DNA from: an uncultured Lachnospiraceae bacterium
GTDB taxonomy: Bacteria; Bacillota; Clostridia; Lachnospirales; Lachnospiraceae
Assembly: GCA_910577445.1 (NCBI GenBank)
Contig: CAJTMZ010000051.1
Location: 1 to 27,631, forward strand
Reading direction: 5' to 3'
Length of the DNA stretch: 27,631 nucleotides
A model generated the notes under the pieces. That model worked only from the letters and a program-made list of their open reading frames with translations, made no database searches and was not told where the DNA came from. Shown here piece after piece: positions 23,713-27,631 of this stretch. The position numbers were made by a program, and so were the translations under genes. Position 1 is the stretch's first letter. Every line of letters starts with the position of its first letter.

Positions 23713-24453
23713 ATGGGTTTAAACGGAATCAGTTCACTTATTACACAAAACCGGCTTATCAGCCGTGCAAAGTCCCGGTCAAGGTCTCAGGGAGCGGCCG
23801 TTGGCTCTGTGCTGAACAGTAGCAGAAACAACGGTAAAAACTCTGTGCTGGACTCCATTAAGAACCAGTACAAGAACCAAAACGGCTTAAGCGCTGCCGA
23901 CGCAAAATCAAAGGAATATTATACCACAATAAAAAAGGCGGCAGGGAGCCTTCAGAGCTGTGTAAAGAATCTTCTGGATTTACCGGAGAAAGAATGGGAT
24001 AAGATGACGGGAGAGGAGATTACGGAGTACAGAGAAAACGCGCTTTCAAAAGTCAATAATTTTGTCAATGACTTTAACGTCATGGTAAAAGGCATGAGAG
24101 ACGAAGGCGGAAAGGTCAACCAGATTTACTTAAGCCAGCTTAAGAGCTATTACAATAACGCAAAGTCCGATTTGGAAAAGCTGGGGATTACCATGAAGGA
24201 TGACGGAACGCTTTCGGTGAACCAGGAGGAATTTAAGAAAGGCGACGTCCAGAAGATAAAGAAAGTTCTGGGTTCCTCCGGCTCTTTCGTTGACAATGTG
24301 GGAAAACGCGCAAAGGATGCTCAGGCAAACGCGGAAACAAATCTTTCGGTTTTAAATAAGACGCAGTATGCGGGGAGTTATACATACGACAAGTACGGAA
24401 GCGATATCTTTGATATGCTGACGGGAGGAAGCAAGTATAGTTCGAAAGGGTAA
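23713..24453 (+). CDS. Protein resembling flagellar cap (FliD) segments
   Basis: 246-aa hydrophilic protein. The N-terminus is basic and Ser-rich (ITQNRLISRAKSRSRSQG). Residues about 60-130 form helices with VNNFVNDFNVMVKGM, and residues 135-200 contain LKSYYNNAKSDLEKLGITMK then DDGTLSVNQEEF, the pattern found in FliD/hook-associated proteins ('LGIt.n.dGtLslde..f'). The end has a YDKYGSDIFDMLTGGS motif. No signal peptide; FliD is also exported without one. No flagellar gene is seen here, so the actual role (surface filament cap, adhesin or something else) is open. It follows the kinase without a gap and ends at a strong terminator. Confidence 0.7.
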   Translation: MGLNGISSLITQNRLISRAKSRSRSQGAAVGSVLNSSRNNGKNSVLDSIKNQYKNQNGLSAADAKSKEYYTTIKKAAGSLQSCVKNLLDLPEKEWDKMTGEEITEYRENALSKVNNFVNDFNVMVKGMRDEGGKVNQIYLSQLKSYYNNAKSDLEKLGITMKDDGTLSVNQEEFKKGDVQKIKKVLGSSGSFVDNVGKRAKDAQANAETNLSVLNKTQYAGSYTYDKYGSDIFDMLTGGSKYSSKG

Positions 24454-24474
24454 CAAATTAACAGAGATTATCAG

Positions 24475-24507
24475 AAAACGGCTCGGGATAGTTCCCGGGC
24501 CGTTTTT
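24475..24507 (+). terminator. Strong intrinsic terminator
   Basis: An 11-bp stem ACGGCTCGGGA (24478-24488) with TCCCGGGCCGT (24493-24503), one G-U pair, loop TAGT, followed by TTTTT (24503-24507). It ends the LytTR/GHKL/FliD-like unit. Confidence 0.93.
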
Positions 24508-24518
24508 GACGCCGGCAT

Positions 24519-24548
24519 CTTAACCGTGATAAAGCGCATCTTAACGGA
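24519..24548 (-). promoter_or_regulatory. Paired LytTR-box-like sites
   Basis: On the minus strand ACGGTTAAG (24519-24527) and TCCGTTAAG (24540-24548) match the LytTR site consensus [TA][AC][CA]GTTN[AG][TG] at 8 and 9 of 9 positions. The starts are 21 bp apart (12-bp spacer), the two-turn spacing known for LytTR dimers. They sit just upstream of the -35 box of the LytTR-DUF3021-ABC operon. A third, inverted ACGGTTAAA is at 24584-24592. Confidence 0.7.
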
Positions 24549-24555
24549 ACCGGCA

Positions 24556-24583
24556 TTGTAGGAAAACGGGAACGTGTTACAAT
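24556..24583 (+). promoter_or_regulatory. Promoter of the LytTR-DUF3021-ABC operon
   Basis: Weak -35 TTGTAG (24556-24561), 16-bp spacer, -10 TACAAT (24578-24583) with an extended TGT in front. A weak -35 next to two regulator boxes fits an activated promoter. Expected start near 24590. Confidence 0.65.
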
Positions 24584-24621
24584 ACGGTTAAAGACAGAAA
24601 CAGACAAAGGGGCTTAACTAC

Positions 24622-25077
24622 ATGAAACTGACGATGAACAGAATCACGCAGGGCGAGGATGAGGTAATCATCAAATACCATGAGATGAACGAGCAGATTG
24701 AGGCGATTGCCGGACTGGTACAGGGGGAATCGCAGAAGATAAGCGCATATGCGGATGGGCAGACGTTTCTTTTGCTGCCGGAGGATATTCTCTATCTGGA
24801 AAGCGTGGATGGGGCTACCTTTGCCTATCTGGAAAAACAGGTATACAGGGTGCAGATGAGCCTTCTGACGGCGGCGGCGTGTTATGACAGCAGAGGATTT
24901 TTCCGCTGTTCAAAGTCCATGGTGATTAATATTTACAGAATCAGCCATTTACAGAGCAAGCCGGGGAGCCGCATATGCGCCACAATGGAAAACGGCGAGG
25001 AAGTGATGATATCCAGAAAATATGCAAAAGGACTGCGGCAGGTACTGAAAGGAGGCGGGAGCAGAGATGAAGAGTAG
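24622..25077 (+). CDS. LytTR DNA-binding regulator without receiver domain
   Basis: 151-aa transcription factor: a short N-terminal part (MKLTMNRITQ... about 1-45) and a LytTR domain (about 46-145) with FLLLPEDILYLESVDG, RGFFRCSKSMVINIYRI and VMISRKYAKGLRQVL. It lacks a receiver, like the regulators of LytTR-membrane-inhibitor pairs (HdrRM/BrsRM in streptococci are the known relatives). AAAGGGG serves as the ribosome binding site. It overlaps the DUF3021 gene by 11 nt. The two LytTR-type boxes just upstream suggest autoregulation, or cross-control by the nearby LytTR response regulator. Confidence 0.93.
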   Translation: MKLTMNRITQGEDEVIIKYHEMNEQIEAIAGLVQGESQKISAYADGQTFLLLPEDILYLESVDGATFAYLEKQVYRVQMSLLTAAACYDSRGFFRCSKSMVINIYRISHLQSKPGSRICATMENGEEVMISRKYAKGLRQVLKGGGSRDEE

Positions 25078-25537
25078 GTTTTGGGGCTGGTTTAAGAGAT
25101 TTGTAAGCAAGGAAATAATGATAGAATATAAGTCATGTCTTTATTTCGCCTGCATTCTGTTTTTCTATTTTATGTGGCTGCTCTGTAAGGGGATATATTC
25201 TGCAAGCATACTGTTTATGTTTGAAATGATATTTACTGCTTACTTCGTGGGATATTTTCAGGTATATGTATTCCAGAATTTTGACGAGGCGGAACAGATT
25301 GAAAAAAAAGGCGTTCTGGGAATTCTATTTGGCATCAGCGTTTACAGCGTTGTATCCTATTTGCTTGGCTGGTTTGGGAAAAGCCCTGGAGCAAGCCTTT
25401 TGTTTTCGCTATATATGCTGATTATTTATTTATGCGTCTTTTTGCTGAACAGGGCAAAAAGGGCCATCGATACCAACAATTTAAATAAAATGCTGTCGGA
25501 GTTCAAAAAAGGAGAGGCGGAGGAAAGAAATGAGTGA
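25067..25537 (+). CDS. DUF3021 family membrane protein
   Basis: 156-aa integral membrane protein with four hydrophobic helices (about residues 22-43, 48-67, 80-100 and 105-127), a basic N-terminus and a cytoplasmic charged tail (RAKRAIDTNN...EEERNE-like). DUF3021 genes typically follow LytTR genes. In such pairs the membrane partner is thought to hold the regulator inactive; by analogy it may sense membrane-acting compounds. It overlaps the genes on both sides (11 nt and 8 nt), so all four genes of the operon are translationally coupled. Confidence 0.88.
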   Translation: MKSRFWGWFKRFVSKEIMIEYKSCLYFACILFFYFMWLLCKGIYSASILFMFEMIFTAYFVGYFQVYVFQNFDEAEQIEKKGVLGILFGISVYSVVSYLLGWFGKSPGASLLFSLYMLIIYLCVFLLNRAKRAIDTNNLNKMLSEFKKGEAEERNE

Positions 25538-26432
25538 AAAAGTAAAAGCGATTGAAATCAGTAATCTCACAAAGTCCTACGGGAAAAAACGGGGTGTAAA
25601 AAATATTTCACTGACGGTAAAGGAGGGCGATATCTTCGGGTTTTTAGGCCCGAACGGCGCGGGAAAATCCACCACCATACGAAGCATGTTAGGTCTTATC
25701 CGCTTTCAGGAAGGTCAGATAAAGCTCCTTCAAAAAGACGCGGTAAAAAACCGCAGGGAGGTTTTGAGCCAGATAGGATACATGCCCTCCGAGGCCATGT
25801 TCTATCCGACGATGAAAGTAAAGGATGTGATAGCTTTTGCCGCGGAGGCAAGCAGTGCCGGTTGGGCGGCTGTCGGAGCCGGGACCGCGGGGAGCGCCGG
25901 GGAAAGGCGAAGGGACTGCACAGAAGAATCGGAGAGGATTTGCGAGCTTCTCAAGGTGGACAGGGAAAAGAAAATCGAGGAGCTGTCTTTAGGGAACCGA
26001 AAGAAGGTGAGTATTGTCTGCGCAATGCAGCACAAACCGAAGCTCCTTATACTGGACGAGCCAACCTCCGGTCTTGACCCGCTGATGCAGGAAGCCTTTT
26101 TCAAGCTGATACTGGAATATAACAGCCAGGGGACGACCTGTTTTTTATCTTCCCATGTGATTTCGGAGGTGAAGCGGTATTGCAGAAATGCGGCGATTAT
26201 CAGGGATGGCGCTATCATCAGAGTTGATACGGTGGAAAATCTTTCAAAGTCGAATCTGCGCCGGATTAAACTGACAGAAAACAAAAAGGTGAAAGACTTT
26301 GCCTATACAGGAAGCATGAAAGAACTGCTGAAAGAGCTGGAAGGGCGGAACATAGAGGATTTGCTGATAGAAGAGCCGTCTCTGGAGGAGTTGTTCATGC
26401 ATTATTATGAATCGGAGGATAAGCAGGTATGA
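25530..26432 (+). CDS. ABC transporter ATP-binding protein
   Basis: Cytoplasmic ATPase of an ABC-2 type exporter. Walker A GPNGAGKST near residue 40, Q-loop around IGYMPSE, signature LSLGNRKKV, Walker B LLILDEPTSGLDP and the H-loop in FLSSHVISE are all present; a C-terminal extension of about 65 residues ends in EPSLEELFMHYY, typical of exporters in the DrrA/CcmA-like group. An insertion of about 20 residues rich in Ala/Gly (AAVGAGTAGSAGERRRD) lies between the Q-loop and the signature. ATG 25530 overlaps DUF3021 by 8 nt. Works with the next gene, probably exporting a peptide or lipid-type toxic compound. Confidence 0.95.
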   Translation: MSEKVKAIEISNLTKSYGKKRGVKNISLTVKEGDIFGFLGPNGAGKSTTIRSMLGLIRFQEGQIKLLQKDAVKNRREVLSQIGYMPSEAMFYPTMKVKDVIAFAAEASSAGWAAVGAGTAGSAGERRRDCTEESERICELLKVDREKKIEELSLGNRKKVSIVCAMQHKPKLLILDEPTSGLDPLMQEAFFKLILEYNSQGTTCFLSSHVISEVKRYCRNAAIIRDGAIIRVDTVENLSKSNLRRIKLTENKKVKDFAYTGSMKELLKELEGRNIEDLLIEEPSLEELFMHYYESEDKQV

Positions 26433-27217
26433 TACTTTTTAAACATGAAATAAAATTAAATCTAAAATTAATAATTATCTGGTCGGCATGCGTGGGGTTT
26501 TCATGCTTTGGCTGTATCCTTCTTTTCGGCGGCCTGAAAGAATCTATGGGGGAGATGGCGGACGCCTATGCGCAGATGGGGACTTTTTCCTCGGCGCTGG
26601 GGCTTGACCGGATGAATGTCAGCACCATGGAGGGCTTTTACGCCACGGAGGTGGCCCTGATTTATGCCATCGGAGGCGCGATGTTTGCTGCAATGGCGGG
26701 CGTATGTATGTTATCGAAAGAGGAGGAAGGACATACCTCGGAATTTTTAAACACGCTTCCTTTGGGCAGAGGATATATTGTATGCTGGAAATACTTATCG
26801 GCGGCGTCGATGATTCTGTTTTTCAATATTTTATGTGTGATATGGGAAGCTGCGGGCTTTGCGCTGGCCGGGGAAACGCCGCCGGGAAAAAGCCTGGCGC
26901 TTTTCCACGGAGCGCAGCTTTTGATGCAGCTTGAGGTGGGAAGCGTATGCTTTTTCCTTTCCTCCGTCTGTAAAAGAAAACAGACCGGAGCGGCACTGGG
27001 GTTTGCGGTTCTCTTATATGTTATGGATTTGATGTGCAGGATTGTGCCGGATATTAAAGATTTAAAATATGTAACGCCCTACTATTTTTCCAATGCCACG
27101 GATATTTTCGCCGGCGGAGGTGTTGACGGCAGTATGGCGGCGGTAAGCGCCGCGGTGGCGGTGATTTCCTTTGGCGCTGCGATTGTGGTTTATGGGAGAA
27201 GGGATTTGGCGGCGTGA
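26429..27217 (+). CDS. ABC-2 type transporter permease
   Basis: 262-aa membrane partner of the preceding ATPase, with which it shares a 4-nt overlap (ATGA). It has six hydrophobic segments: about 12-35, 75-95, 117-140, 160-180, 185-205 and 235-255. The cytoplasmic stretch SKEEEGHTSEFLNTLPLGRGYIVCWKY is the usual ABC-2 pattern (E.r.gT.e.lls.P.sr...v.gK). Substrate cannot be read; the LytTR-DUF3021 context suggests a stress or antimicrobial response efflux system. Last gene of the operon; no clear terminator follows. Confidence 0.9.
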   Translation: MILFKHEIKLNLKLIIIWSACVGFSCFGCILLFGGLKESMGEMADAYAQMGTFSSALGLDRMNVSTMEGFYATEVALIYAIGGAMFAAMAGVCMLSKEEEGHTSEFLNTLPLGRGYIVCWKYLSAASMILFFNILCVIWEAAGFALAGETPPGKSLALFHGAQLLMQLEVGSVCFFLSSVCKRKQTGAALGFAVLLYVMDLMCRIVPDIKDLKYVTPYYFSNATDIFAGGGVDGSMAAVSAAVAVISFGAAIVVYGRRDLAA

Positions 27218-27258
27218 GGGAATAATATGAAGAAGCAGTATGTTTTGACCGGATTTTC

Positions 27259-27267
27259 TGTTACAAT
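27259..27267 (+). promoter_or_regulatory. Extended -10 promoter candidate for the last gene
   Basis: TGTTACAAT (27259-27267) is a TGn-extended -10 box 63 nt before the proposed ATG of the AAA-ATPase-like gene. No good -35 is present. The same nine bases occur at the 24578 promoter. Confidence 0.4.
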
Positions 27268-27330
27268 AAAGAAAAGATATATGATTTTGATAACAGGAAA
27301 ACAGTTGAAAACGCAGGGGAAATGGTGTTT

Positions 27331-27631
27331 ATGGAAATGAAAAAGCTGCCTGTTGGCATTGAAAGTTTTGAAAAAATACGCCGGGAAAATTTTTATTATA
27401 TCGATAAAACCGGACTGATAAAAGAACTGCTCTGGAATTGGAGTGAGGTAACGCTTATTACCCGTCCAAGAAGATTCGGGAAATCTTTGAATATGAATAT
27501 GCTGAAGTGCTTCTTTGAACTAGGCAGCGATAAAGGATGTTTTGAAGGACTGGCAATCCGACAGGAAAAGGAACTGTGTGAAAAGTATATGGGGAAATTT
27601 CCGGTAATATCTGTTTCTTTAAAGGGAGCAA
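27331..27631 (+). CDS. AAA-ATPase-like protein (PF09820/DUF1703 type), 3' partial
   Basis: The first 100 codons of a P-loop protein of the AAA-ATPase_like family, widespread and multi-copy in gut Bacteroidales and Clostridia. The family start is clear: LPVGIESFEKIRRENFYYID followed by KTGLIKEL, then the nucleotide-binding segment TLITRPRRFGKSLNMNML and the helix KCFFELGSDKG. The family belongs to a PD-(D/E)XK-nuclease-associated group of unclear role, possibly linked to selfish or defence elements. I chose ATG 27331, 11 nt after AGGGG; ATG 27322 in frame is too close to that site. The gene runs off the right edge. Confidence 0.88.
   Translation, partial: MEMKKLPVGIESFEKIRRENFYYIDKTGLIKELLWNWSEVTLITRPRRFGKSLNMNMLKCFFELGSDKGCFEGLAIRQEKELCEKYMGKFPVISVSLKGA

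Noticed and set aside
27227..27340. Short 37-codon open frame between the permease and the AAA-ATPase-like gene
   Set aside because: No ribosome binding site and it covers the candidate promoter; composition not protein-like.

Overview
The window looks like a chromosomal segment from an anaerobic gut-type member of the Clostridia, most likely a Lachnospiraceae relative. The basis is protein style and gene content, not a database match: strong AGGAGG ribosome binding sites, YesM/YesN-type two-component pairs beside sugar ABC transporters, GH43/GH112/GH125 enzymes, a GHKL/LytTR pair and a LytTR-DUF3021 pair. No rRNA, tRNA, CRISPR array, transposase or integrase was seen.

Region 1 (1-8323, + strand) is a carbohydrate uptake and degradation operon. 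It holds the 3' part of a solute-binding protein, two MalF/MalG-type permeases, a YesM-like histidine kinase, an AraC-type response regulator and a GH43 xylosidase/arabinosidase-like enzyme. The kinase and regulator overlap by 4 nt and GH43 starts 1 nt after the regulator. No ATPase is encoded here, so a shared one encoded elsewhere is likely. Region 2 (8324-10810) is a GH112 beta-galactoside phosphorylase behind a structured leader, closed by a strong bidirectional terminator. Region 3 (10809-12440) looks AT-richer: a nitrilase-family amidase (-) and a small P-loop kinase (+), probably a later acquisition. Region 4 (12540-15430) holds a decayed GH88 remnant, an AraC regulator (-), a frameshifted TetR regulator, a DUF4180 protein and a small MGMT-like protein. 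Region 5 (15425-19129) is a GH125 alpha-mannosidase (+) convergent with an MFS transporter and DUF2804 gene pair (-).

Region 6 (19244-24507) is the least familiar part. A strong promoter drives a 72-aa leader-like protein, followed by a coiled-coil protein with an Ala/Gly-rich tail and a 230-aa unknown. Then come an AgrA-like LytTR response regulator, an AgrC-like GHKL kinase and a protein resembling flagellar cap (FliD) segments, with no flagellar genes in view. Region 7 (24519-27217) is a tight operon of LytTR regulator, DUF3021 membrane protein, ABC ATPase and ABC-2 permease. It has two LytTR-box-like repeats 21 bp apart just upstream of its promoter. The window ends inside an AAA-ATPase-like gene.

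The most striking unexplained signal is an ~85-nt two-hairpin leader present three times (8494-8576, 14601-14688, 15425-15506), directly in front of three unrelated genes (GH112, DUF4180, GH125). Its pairing is kept by compensatory or wobble changes. The 3' arm of its second hairpin contains CTCC, which could pair either within the hairpin or with the downstream GGAG ribosome binding site. It could be a translational switch or a mobile repeat that carries a ribosome binding site.
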